Origin: an uncultured Bacteroidota bacterium
Lineage (GTDB): Bacteria; Bacteroidota; Bacteroidia; Chitinophagales; Chitinophagaceae
Direction of reading: 5' to 3'
DNA length: 37,578 nt
Assembly (NCBI GenBank): GCA_903871575.1
Contig: CAIQHJ010000010.1
Coordinates: 1 to 37,578, forward strand
Both the position numbers and the translations under genes were made by a program. Shown one piece after another: positions 25,501 through 32,989 of the stretch. Position 1 is the stretch's first letter. The number at the start of each line of letters is the position of its first letter. Under the pieces are notes generated by a model. The model did not search any database. It saw only the letters and a list, made by a program, of their open reading frames with translations, and was not told the origin of the DNA.

Positions 25501-26799
25501 ATGATGAATCGGTTATTAACTCTTGTAGCCTTTGGAGCTATCCTAACAAACCTAAGCAGCTGTAGTATGCTTGGTGGAAACAACAAGACCGGAAGCGCGT
25601 TGCCGAACGACGGACAACTGCACGGTGTTGCACCAGCAGAAAGATGGACACCTACCAGACCTCCGGGAATGGTTTATGTCAACTCTGGAACCTTTCACAT
25701 GGGTCCGAGTGATGAAGATGTCAATTACACCTACACCGCAAGAAACAAATCTGTATCCATTAGTGGCTTTTGGATGGACGCCACTGAAATTACCAACAAC
25801 GAGTATCGTCAGTTTACCAATTGGGTTAGAGACTCAATAGGTGCAAAATTGATGGGCTACGTAAAACAAGGACAAGATGGTAATGAATACATCGATTGGA
25901 AAAGAGCATCAACCATCAAATGGGGTGATAAAGCAGTCATCGAAAAAATTGACGCAATCATCGTAACACCAGACAATAGAATTTTTGGTAAGAAAGAATT
26001 AGATGCCAATAAAATTGTCTATCAATCAGAAATATTTGATTACAAAGCAGCAGCTCAAAATAGAGACGTTACCATTCCACGTTCTGCTTTCATTCTAAAA
26101 ACCAAAGTGCCTGTTTATCCAGATTCATTGTGTTGGGTTAGAGACTTTGCTTACTCATACAATGAGCCAATGGCTAAGAAATACTATAGTCACCCAGCAT
26201 ATGGCAATTATCCAGTTGTTGGCGTGAATTGGAAACAAGCTACTGCATTCTGCGAGTGGCGTACACACTACATGAACTCATTTTTAGAGTCGAAGAAAAG
26301 AGCACCAGAATCTAATTTCCGTCTTCCAACAGAAGCACAATGGGAATATGCAGCAAGAGGTGGTCGTTCACAAGCACATTATCCTTGGGGCGGTCCTTAT
26401 TTAAGAAATAAAAAAGGTTGCTTGCTTGCAAACTTTAAACCAGGCAGAGGAAATTATCCAGAAGATGGTGGATTTTATACTGTAAGAGCTGATGCTTATT
26501 GGCCAAATGATTTTGGTCTATACAACATGGCTGGAAACGTTGCAGAATGGACTTCATCATTATACTACGAAGGTGGATACAATTTTCAACATGATATGAA
26601 TCCGGATATTCGTTGGAATGCAAAAGATTCAGATCCTCCAAGAATGAAACGTAAAGTTGTTCGTGGTGGTAGTTGGAAAGACGTTGGTATGTTCCTACAA
26701 TGTGGTACTCGTGCATACGAATACCAAGACACTTCAAAATCTTACGTTGGATTCCGTTGCGTTTTGGATTTACCAGCTCAACCATCAAGACGCAAATAA
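25501..26799 (+). CDS. gldK: Gliding motility / type IX secretion lipoprotein GldK (PorK)
   Basis: A lipoprotein of the periplasmic ring that GldK forms with GldN under the outer membrane in the type IX secretion system. The signal peptide ends in the lipobox LSSC with C21 as lipidation site. The body is a formylglycine-generating-enzyme-like (SUMF1) fold: PPGMVYVNSGTFHMGPSDEDVN, GFWMDATEITNNEYRQF, VVGVNWKQATAFCEWRTHYMN, RLPTEAQWEYAARGG, YNMAGNVAEWTSS and VVRGGSWKD. Such GldK proteins are structural, not sulfatase activators. At 432 aa it is of usual length. It heads gldKLMN; a terminator-like hairpin separates it from gldL. Confidence 0.96.
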   Translation: MMNRLLTLVAFGAILTNLSSCSMLGGNNKTGSALPNDGQLHGVAPAERWTPTRPPGMVYVNSGTFHMGPSDEDVNYTYTARNKSVSISGFWMDATEITNNEYRQFTNWVRDSIGAKLMGYVKQGQDGNEYIDWKRASTIKWGDKAVIEKIDAIIVTPDNRIFGKKELDANKIVYQSEIFDYKAAAQNRDVTIPRSAFILKTKVPVYPDSLCWVRDFAYSYNEPMAKKYYSHPAYGNYPVVGVNWKQATAFCEWRTHYMNSFLESKKRAPESNFRLPTEAQWEYAARGGRSQAHYPWGGPYLRNKKGCLLANFKPGRGNYPEDGGFYTVRADAYWPNDFGLYNMAGNVAEWTSSLYYEGGYNFQHDMNPDIRWNAKDSDPPRMKRKVVRGGSWKDVGMFLQCGTRAYEYQDTSKSYVGFRCVLDLPAQPSRRK

Positions 26800-26850
26800 C
26801 AAAATTTAACAAGCTCCTATAGCAAATTTCTAAATAAACTTATTGTAAAA

Positions 26851-26880
26851 TAACCCACCAAGGAAAGTCTTGATGGGTTA
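26851..26880 (+). terminator. Terminator-like hairpin between gldK and gldL
   Basis: TAACCCACCAAG and CTTGATGGGTTA pair over 12 positions with one C-A mismatch around a GAAAGT loop, followed by TTTTAATAAAA. The U-tract is short and broken, so partial termination or 3-prime-end protection of gldK mRNA is more likely than full termination. It starts 52 bases after the gldK stop and ends 58 bases before the gldL ATG. Confidence 0.65.
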
Positions 26881-26938
26881 TTTTAATAAAAATTGTAAAA
26901 CCAACTTTCAAAACAATAAACCTTAAAATTAAAAAAAC

Positions 26939-27697
26939 ATGTCATCAGTTAGAATCAATCCCAAACTTAGTAAATGGATGGACGTTGCCGTTTCTCTTGC
27001 CGCCGCAGTTGTAATTTTCGGTGCACTACAAAAAATTCTTCATACGCCAATTGCGGATTTATTCCTTCAAATCGGATTGTATTCTGAAGCTGCTATTTTC
27101 GCGATGTATGGTATTGTGTACATCAAGGCTCCAATTATTGATGATCATGCTGGTGCAAGTCATGCAGCTAAGCCAATCAATCCAATGGAAGCAATGGATA
27201 AAATGTTGAAAGATGCAGACATCACTCCTGCAAACATGAAAAAATTAAGCGAAGGTTTCCAAAAATTAGGCACTACTGTTGCTGGAATTTCTGATGTTAG
27301 CGACGTAGTAAAATCTACTAGCGATTTCGGTGCAAAAACTAAAGAAGCTACTGCATCTATTGGTTCAATGTCTGCTGCATTCACTGCAAGTGCAACAACC
27401 ATGGGTTCTTTCAACAACGCTGCTGAAAGTGCAAAAGGTTTCCACGAACAAGTACAAGTATTAACCAAAAACTTAGGTTCATTAAATACCATCTACGAAT
27501 TGGAATTGAAAGAAAGCAACAACCACTTAAAAGCGTTGAACACTTTCTATGGTAAATTGGCTGAAGCTAGTCAGGCAATGACCAGCAGCGTAGAAGATGC
27601 AACTAAAGTAAAAGACCAAATTGCTGCTTTAGCTGGTAATTTAAGCAAATTGAATTCAGTTTATGGCAACATGTTAACTGCAATGCAAGGCAGATAA
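26939..27697 (+). CDS. gldL: Type IX secretion motor protein GldL (PorL)
   Basis: The inner-membrane stator-like subunit that, with GldM, turns proton-motive force into energy for secretion and gliding. Two membrane helices lie at about 14-32 and 40-61 (LFLQIGLYSEAAIFAMYGIVYI). E50 in LYSEAAIF matches the membrane-embedded glutamate known to be essential in Flavobacterium GldL. The rest is a long Ala/Ser/Thr-rich cytoplasmic helical region with coiled-coil character (SDVSDVVKSTSDFGAKTKEATASIGSM). Length is 252 aa. It starts 139 bases after gldK, the longest gap in the cluster. Confidence 0.95.
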   Translation: MSSVRINPKLSKWMDVAVSLAAAVVIFGALQKILHTPIADLFLQIGLYSEAAIFAMYGIVYIKAPIIDDHAGASHAAKPINPMEAMDKMLKDADITPANMKKLSEGFQKLGTTVAGISDVSDVVKSTSDFGAKTKEATASIGSMSAAFTASATTMGSFNNAAESAKGFHEQVQVLTKNLGSLNTIYELELKESNNHLKALNTFYGKLAEASQAMTSSVEDATKVKDQIAALAGNLSKLNSVYGNMLTAMQGR

Positions 27698-27701
27698 TCT
27701 T

Positions 27702-27757
27702 TTAGATTAACTGATAATAAAACTATCCAAACAATATTTATAAAATTATTAATCTAA
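27702..27757 (+). promoter_or_regulatory. Inverted repeat in the gldL-gldM spacer
   Basis: TTAGATTAA (27702-27710) and TTAATCTAA (27749-27757) are perfect 9-base complements around a 38-base AT-rich loop in which TAAT/ATTA could pair further. The right arm ends 6 bases before the gldM ATG. The stem is AT-rich, so stability is doubtful. Confidence 0.4.
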
Positions 27758-27763
27758 CAAGTT

Positions 27764-29299
27764 ATGGCTTTACCCGCAGAGCCCCGGCAGAAGATGATCA
27801 ACCTCATGTACTTAGTGCTTACAGCGCTATTGGCATTGAACGTTTCATCAGAAATCTTACACGCATTCGAGGTTGTAGACAAAAGTTTAGTTACATCAAA
27901 CTCTAACTTAAAAACCGCTAACCAAACATTATACACTTCTTTGGAAGCCAAATTAAATGATCCAATGACAGCTGAAAAAGCTAAGCCATGGTATGCAAAA
28001 GCAGAACAGGCAAAGAAAATTTCAGCTACAATGGATGATTATATTAATCTATTAAAAACAGAATTAAAAGCAGAAGCTGGAGCCAAAATGGTAGAAGTAG
28101 ATGGCAAGCAAGTTGAAGAATACAAAAAAGACGACTTGGAAGCTGCTACACGCCTTTTCGGAAACGAAAAAGGTGGAAAAAACAAAGGCCCTGAATTTGA
28201 AGCAAAGTTGAAAAAATTCAGAGAAGATATGTTAGGTATCGATCCTGAAATCAGAAAAGAATTTGAAAAAACCTTTCCAGTTGATGCCAGCTACAAAACC
28301 GTTGGACAAGATGGTAAAGAAAAAGATTTCACATTTGCTTATTTCCACATGACGCCTACGGTTGCTGCGATTACGTTATTAAGTAAGTTCCAGAACAACG
28401 TTAAGAATGCGGAAAATCAAATTGTAACCTATTGCCACAACCAAGTTGGTGCGGTAAAAGTTGTATACGATCAGTTTGCTGCATTGGTTGGACAAAGTTC
28501 TAACTACGTGATGCCTGGTGAAGAAATCGAAATCAATGCCGGTGTTGGTGCTTATAGTAAAGCAGCAGCTCCTCAAATTTCAATCGGTGGTGCATCAATG
28601 CCAATTGGCGACGATGGCAGAGCAACTTCAAAATTCAAAGTAAGCGGTTCAGGTTCTAAATCAGTGCCTGTAAATGTTACCTACACCAAACCTGATGGAA
28701 CAAAAGAAACCAAAACTTTCGAAGTAAAGTACACCGTAGGTACTCCTGGTGGAGCAGCGGTTATGCCTGATAAAATGAATGTATTTTACATGGGCGTAGA
28801 CAACCCGGTTACCATTGGTTCTCCTACAGGTTGGGATAAAACAACCGTTTCAATGTCTAATGGTACCATCACTGGACAAGGTTCCGTAAGAACTGTTCGT
28901 GTAAGCACTATTGGTAAAGCAAGCATTACGGTAGTTGCAGATAAAAAACCTACCACTTTTGAATTCAGAGTGAAAAGAATTCCAGATCCAATCTTCAAAG
29001 TGGGTTCTGGTAAAGTGAGAATGCCAGCAGTAGAATTTAAAAATCAACAATATTGCCGTGCAGAATTGGAAAATTTCGACTTTGATTTAAGATTTAGCAT
29101 CGTAGGTGCTACGGTTTATTTCTCTGGCGCTAACTTCCCTAATCCTGTTCCAGCAACATTAACCGGTAACAACTTATCTGGACTTGCTTCTTTAATTCAA
29201 AGATGTGGACCAGGTTCTGTTATCACTTTTGACAATGTGAAAGTTCAAGGTCCAGATGGTCCAAGAACAATTGAAGGAAAATCTATTGCCCTATACTAA
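27764..29299 (+). CDS. gldM: Type IX secretion motor protein GldM (PorM)
   Basis: The single-span motor rotor-like subunit that reaches from the inner membrane to the GldK-GldN ring. The N terminus MALPAEPRQKMINLMYLVLTALLALNVSSEIL carries one membrane helix (about 11-28); R8 corresponds in position to the conserved Arg in Flavobacterium GldM thought to pair with the GldL glutamate. A long periplasmic part follows: a helical domain (about 35-230) and Ig-like beta domains (KSVPVNVTYTKPDGTKE, MPDKMNVFYMGVDNPVTI, FRVKRIPDPIFKVG). At 511 aa it is of normal length. It begins 66 bases after gldL. Confidence 0.96.
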   Translation: MALPAEPRQKMINLMYLVLTALLALNVSSEILHAFEVVDKSLVTSNSNLKTANQTLYTSLEAKLNDPMTAEKAKPWYAKAEQAKKISATMDDYINLLKTELKAEAGAKMVEVDGKQVEEYKKDDLEAATRLFGNEKGGKNKGPEFEAKLKKFREDMLGIDPEIRKEFEKTFPVDASYKTVGQDGKEKDFTFAYFHMTPTVAAITLLSKFQNNVKNAENQIVTYCHNQVGAVKVVYDQFAALVGQSSNYVMPGEEIEINAGVGAYSKAAAPQISIGGASMPIGDDGRATSKFKVSGSGSKSVPVNVTYTKPDGTKETKTFEVKYTVGTPGGAAVMPDKMNVFYMGVDNPVTIGSPTGWDKTTVSMSNGTITGQGSVRTVRVSTIGKASITVVADKKPTTFEFRVKRIPDPIFKVGSGKVRMPAVEFKNQQYCRAELENFDFDLRFSIVGATVYFSGANFPNPVPATLTGNNLSGLASLIQRCGPGSVITFDNVKVQGPDGPRTIEGKSIALY

Positions 29300-29310
29300 A
29301 ATTTGATTTT

Positions 29311-29377
29311 GGTGTGATGCAATAATAAAATCTTCAATTTGACGTTTGCTCATTTGAAGATGATCATGCTTCACACC
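29311..29377 (+). promoter_or_regulatory. Large imperfect hairpin in the gldM-gldN spacer
   Basis: The outer stem GGTGTGA-t-GCA / TGC-t-TCACACC pairs 10 of 11 positions. After an asymmetric AT internal loop, an inner stem ATCTTCAA/TTGAAGAT pairs 8 of 8 around a 16-base loop. It starts 12 bases after the gldM stop and ends 30 bases before the gldN ATG. No T-run follows on either strand, so it is not a classical terminator. Confidence 0.6.
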
Positions 29378-29407
29378 AGAAAAAAATTAAAAACAAAACT
29401 AAATATC

Positions 29408-30442
29408 ATGAAAAGTACGATGCTCAAGTTTTTATTGTTGGCTGTAATATTTTGTGGCGCTGCAAACATGGCAGAAGCACAAAAGAAAAAGTCTACCAAA
29501 AGAACAACGAAGCCAAAGACAAAAGCCAAAATTCAGGCTAGTGCACCGTCTGAAGATACAGCAGCTGCTGCCATCGCAGCACCTCCAGCGCCTCCAGCAA
29601 AAGATAGTCTTCCTATTAAACAAGTGAAGCCTTCTCTTCGCCCAGATGAAGCTGTAGAAACTGCTGCATTAAGAGACAGAACACCTTTGCCTTACGAACA
29701 TCTACGTGCTGATGATGCGGTTTATAGACACAGAATTTGGAGAGAAATTGATACCAGAGAAAAAATCAACCAAACATTTTCTTATGCTGCTGATGCAGAC
29801 AATGGTAATCAACGCTTCATCTCTATCATATTACAATCGCTTGCCGATAGCACAAAAGGCATCACCGCCTTCTCTGCGTTGGATGATAGATTTACTACAC
29901 CAATGACGATGGGTGATATCGCCAAAGCAGTATTGGGTGAAGAAATCGATGTTCCACTTCAAGACTCATTAGGTAACATCATCGGAACCAAAAAAATGAG
30001 AAACGAAGTTAACCTTGATTCTTTCTACAAATTCCATGTAAAAGAAGAAGTTATTTTCGATAAAGAAAGCTCAAGATTATTCTGGAGAATCTTAGGTATT
30101 GCACCACTTAAAAGAATCGTAACGTCTACTGGATTAGATCTTGGTTTTACACCTTTGTTTTGGGTTTACTATCCAGATATGAGACCAATTTTTGCAAGCT
30201 ATGAAGTGTACAACGGTAAAAATTATGGCGGCAGAATGAGCTGGGAAGAATTGTTTGAAAGCAGAATGTTTTCTGGCAGAATCATCAAAAGCTCAATGGA
30301 CAACCCAAGAGATATCAGAATTGAAGATGTGAAAGGTATGGATGACAAAGAAAATCCAAACCATTTATTGCATCGCTTATTCGAAGGTGAAACAATCAAA
30401 GAGAAAATCTTTACTTACGAACAAGATTTGTGGTCTTACTAA
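29408..30442 (+). CDS. gldN: Type IX secretion ring protein GldN (PorN)
   Basis: The periplasmic partner of GldK in the type IX secretion ring. There is a signal peptide (MKSTMLKFLLLAVIFCGAANMAEA), a Lys-rich then Ala/Pro-rich linker (KKKSTKRTTKPKTKAK, AAPPAPPAKD) and a conserved domain: DDAVYRHRIWREIDTREKINQTF, TPMTMGDIAKAVLGE, FYKFHVKEEVIFDKESSRLFWRILGIAPLK and SWEELFESRMFSGRIIK. I use ATG 29408 rather than the track's TTG 29339, whose extra 23 residues cross the hairpin and precede the signal peptide. Length is then 344 aa. A strong bidirectional hairpin follows the stop. Confidence 0.95.
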   Translation: MKSTMLKFLLLAVIFCGAANMAEAQKKKSTKRTTKPKTKAKIQASAPSEDTAAAAIAAPPAPPAKDSLPIKQVKPSLRPDEAVETAALRDRTPLPYEHLRADDAVYRHRIWREIDTREKINQTFSYAADADNGNQRFISIILQSLADSTKGITAFSALDDRFTTPMTMGDIAKAVLGEEIDVPLQDSLGNIIGTKKMRNEVNLDSFYKFHVKEEVIFDKESSRLFWRILGIAPLKRIVTSTGLDLGFTPLFWVYYPDMRPIFASYEVYNGKNYGGRMSWEELFESRMFSGRIIKSSMDNPRDIRIEDVKGMDDKENPNHLLHRLFEGETIKEKIFTYEQDLWSY

Positions 30443-30466
30443 TTTTTTCCTAAACAAATTAATACC

Positions 30467-30494
30467 AAAAGCCCTTTCGCAAGAAAGGGCTTTT
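30467..30494. terminator. Bidirectional terminator between gldN and uvrC
   Basis: AAAAGCCCTTTC-GCAA-GAAAGGGCTTTT is a perfect 12-bp stem with a GCAA tetraloop, followed by TTTATTTTT on the plus strand and preceded by AATACCAAAA, which gives a short T-tract on the minus strand. It starts 24 bases after the gldN stop, and its right edge touches the uvrC stop codon. Confidence 0.93.
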
Positions 30495-32296
30495 TATTTT
30501 TGTAAAGCTTCAAAAACAATTTTTCCTTTTTGTTTGCCAATCAATTGCTCAATTGACGCCAACGATTGTTCTTTTATCTTTTTAACAGATTTAAATGTTT
30601 TTAACAATAACGCAGCAGTAGATGGACCAATTCCCACAATGCTTTCCAATTCGGTGTGAATGGCTGCAGCGCTTCTTTTGTTTCGATGATGTGTTATGCC
30701 AAAACGATGCACTTCATCTCGTATTCTTCTGATCAACTTCAAACTTTCACTCGTCCATGGTAGTTCAATCGAATTTGCATCACCAGGGAAAAATATTTCT
30801 TCCTTGTTTTTTGCCAATCCTACAACCGTTGTTTTTCCAACCAAATCCAAAGCGCGAATACTTTCCATAGCTGCACCCAATTGCCCTTTGCCACCATCAA
30901 TAATGATTAAAGAAGGAATGGGCGATTGCTCGGCGATTAACCTTGCATATCTTCTATGTACCACTTCTTTCATCGAAGCAAAATCATCAATACCTTCTAC
31001 TGTTTTGATATTAAAATGTCTGTAATCTTTTTTGCTGGGAAGGCCATGTTTAAAACATACCATTGCAGCAACCGCATTCGTTCCGTGTAAATTTGAGTTA
31101 TCGAAACACTCTATGTGCACGGGTAAGGTATGCAGCTGCAAACTGTTTTGCAATTGTTCTAAAATGCCATTGATTTCCTCAGTAGTTTTATCTTCTACAT
31201 GCAGCATTTTTTTTGCTGCCAGTTCATTCTTAAAATAATTTACATTTTTTTGAGAAAGCTCCAACAATTTCTTTTTATCGCCAAGTTTTGGAATCGTGAT
31301 GATGAGTTTTTCATCGGGATAAGCGATGTCAAAAGGAATGATGATTTCATTTGCTTCGCTGTTGAATGTGTTTCGGAGCTGAGCAATTGCAAAACACATC
31401 ACATCTTCCTTACTTTCATCCAATCTTTTTTCGAGCATAATGGTTTTGGTGCGATAAATACTCCCGTCGTTAACAGCTAAATAATTTACGTAAGCCAAAT
31501 TCCCTTCCTCTAAAATGCTAAAAACATCTATCGTACCTGTTTTGGTATTCACCACAGTTGACCTTGCTTTGTAATCTTGCAAACTTTCGATTTTCTGTTG
31601 AATCATGGCAGCCTTTTCAAACTCCAAATTGGTGGCATGTGTTTTTACTGCTGTTTTTAAATGAAGCATCAACGGCGTCAAATTTCCTTTCAATAAAGCA
31701 ATGAGTTGTTGAATACCATCGTCGTAATCGGTTTTATCTTGAAGCCCTTCACATGGTCCCTTGCAATTCCCCAAATGATATTCCAAACATACTTTGAATT
31801 TCTTCTTCTGAATATTGGCGGCACTTAAATGTAGCTTACAGGTACGCAATGGAAAATACAGCTTTATAAAATCCATCATTTCTCGCACGTTTGCAATGGA
31901 TGTATAAGGACCAAAATATTGCGCCCCATCTTTTAATTTCTTTCGCGAAAAAAATACCCTCGGAAAGGATTCATTTTTGATTACTACATAAGGGTAAGAT
32001 TTGTCATCTTTTAAATTGATGTTATAATGTGGCAGGTATTCTTTAATCAAACTGTTTTCTAAAAAAAATGCATCTGCTTCATTGTCTACAATGGTGTATT
32101 CTATTTGATGAATACGTTTAACAAGCTCCATTGTTTTTTGATTGGGTAGTTGACTGTTAAAATAACTACTCACGCGCTTGCGTAGGTGCTTTGCTTTACC
32201 TACGTAAATCAATTCGCCCGATTGATCAAAATATTTGTAAATGCCCGGTAGGGTGGGAATGCTAGCCGATATGGTTGCAAATGTTTCTTTGGTCAT
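30494..32296 (-). CDS. uvrC: Excinuclease ABC subunit C
   Basis: Makes both incisions around bulky DNA lesions in nucleotide-excision repair with UvrA and UvrB. The 600-residue protein has the GIY-YIG nuclease domain (GIY 18-20, YVG 31-33, KAKHLRKRVSSYF), a UVR motif for UvrB contact (LEFEKAAMIQQKIESLQDY), the RNase-H-like C-terminal nuclease domain (HIECFDNSNLHGTNAVAAMV, SLIIIDGGKGQLGAA, HHRNKRSAAAIHTELE) and a terminal helix-hairpin-helix pair (IVGIGPSTAALLLKTF). The start is 6 bases after the stop of the upstream lipoprotein gene, so it is probably translated from a shared message. Confidence 0.97.
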   Translation of the reverse strand: MTKETFATISASIPTLPGIYKYFDQSGELIYVGKAKHLRKRVSSYFNSQLPNQKTMELVKRIHQIEYTIVDNEADAFFLENSLIKEYLPHYNINLKDDKSYPYVVIKNESFPRVFFSRKKLKDGAQYFGPYTSIANVREMMDFIKLYFPLRTCKLHLSAANIQKKKFKVCLEYHLGNCKGPCEGLQDKTDYDDGIQQLIALLKGNLTPLMLHLKTAVKTHATNLEFEKAAMIQQKIESLQDYKARSTVVNTKTGTIDVFSILEEGNLAYVNYLAVNDGSIYRTKTIMLEKRLDESKEDVMCFAIAQLRNTFNSEANEIIIPFDIAYPDEKLIITIPKLGDKKKLLELSQKNVNYFKNELAAKKMLHVEDKTTEEINGILEQLQNSLQLHTLPVHIECFDNSNLHGTNAVAAMVCFKHGLPSKKDYRHFNIKTVEGIDDFASMKEVVHRRYARLIAEQSPIPSLIIIDGGKGQLGAAMESIRALDLVGKTTVVGLAKNKEEIFFPGDANSIELPWTSESLKLIRRIRDEVHRFGITHHRNKRSAAAIHTELESIVGIGPSTAALLLKTFKSVKKIKEQSLASIEQLIGKQKGKIVFEALQK

Positions 32297-32302
32297 TGTT
32301 AA

Positions 32303-32890
32303 TTATTTCCACTGATAGGTTGTTTCACTGACCATCATTTTTTGTGTGGCATCTCCTTCAGCAATATAGGTTTTTTTACAAAGGCTGCCCGGTATCCAAG
32401 TAAGTTGAAGGGTAGTGTTGTTGGGTAACGTCTTTACCAAATATATGCGCTCTACTTCGTTTGTTTCTGGTTGAATGTAGATGTCCCAATGTTGCCAAAG
32501 TATTGTATCTGGTAACATTTCTTTGGCATCATAACTCAAGGTAATGGCATTCAAGGTTTGGTCTTCAAATTTTGTTTCCTTGAAATATCTAGCAAGTGTT
32601 GTTGAGTCAATATTCGGCATTACGAAATCTGAAAAAATACTATCCATTTGGTTGGCAGCTACCAAAATGCTATCTGTTTGCTGATTTGCTGTATGATAGG
32701 CGGTTATTTTTTTATGTGCATTTTTAATCTCTACAATTTGACCTTCCAAATATGCGGTAACCGGAAAAAAAGAAGGCGCAACTGTTGCAGTATCTGTTGC
32801 TGGAATTTCAGTTGTTGTAGGTTCGTTTTTTTTATGTTGGCACGATGACAATATAACAACCATTACCATCGCGATGATTTTTATTTGCAT
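32303..32890 (-). CDS. Predicted lipoprotein, unknown function
   Basis: A 195-residue protein with a lipoprotein signal peptide: MQIKIIAMVMVVILSSC, cysteine at residue 17 of the chosen start. The mature part begins with a Lys/Glu/Thr-rich linker (QHKKNEPTTTEIPATDTATV) and continues as a mixed alpha/beta domain with WQHWDIYIQPETNEVERIYLVKTL and ETTYQWK at the end. I do not recognise a family. The track start (32920) adds ten polar residues before the signal peptide; ATG 32890 gives a normal lipoprotein. It sits 6 bases before uvrC and 99 bases after the barrel protein. Confidence 0.8.
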   Translation of the reverse strand: MQIKIIAMVMVVILSSCQHKKNEPTTTEIPATDTATVAPSFFPVTAYLEGQIVEIKNAHKKITAYHTANQQTDSILVAANQMDSIFSDFVMPNIDSTTLARYFKETKFEDQTLNAITLSYDAKEMLPDTILWQHWDIYIQPETNEVERIYLVKTLPNNTTLQLTWIPGSLCKKTYIAEGDATQKMMVSETTYQWK

Positions 32891-32989
32891 GTAAGCTGAT
32901 TTGTTGTTTTTATTTGTCACATGGTTTGCCTCAATGTGGATGGCATTTCATGTCCAATAGATTTGTTGCTAAAAGGGATTCTACTCAAC

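Noticed and set aside
29339-29407. Longer gldN start (TTG 29339)
   Set aside because: The extra residues precede a clear signal peptide and cross the intergenic hairpin; ATG 29408 is the natural start.
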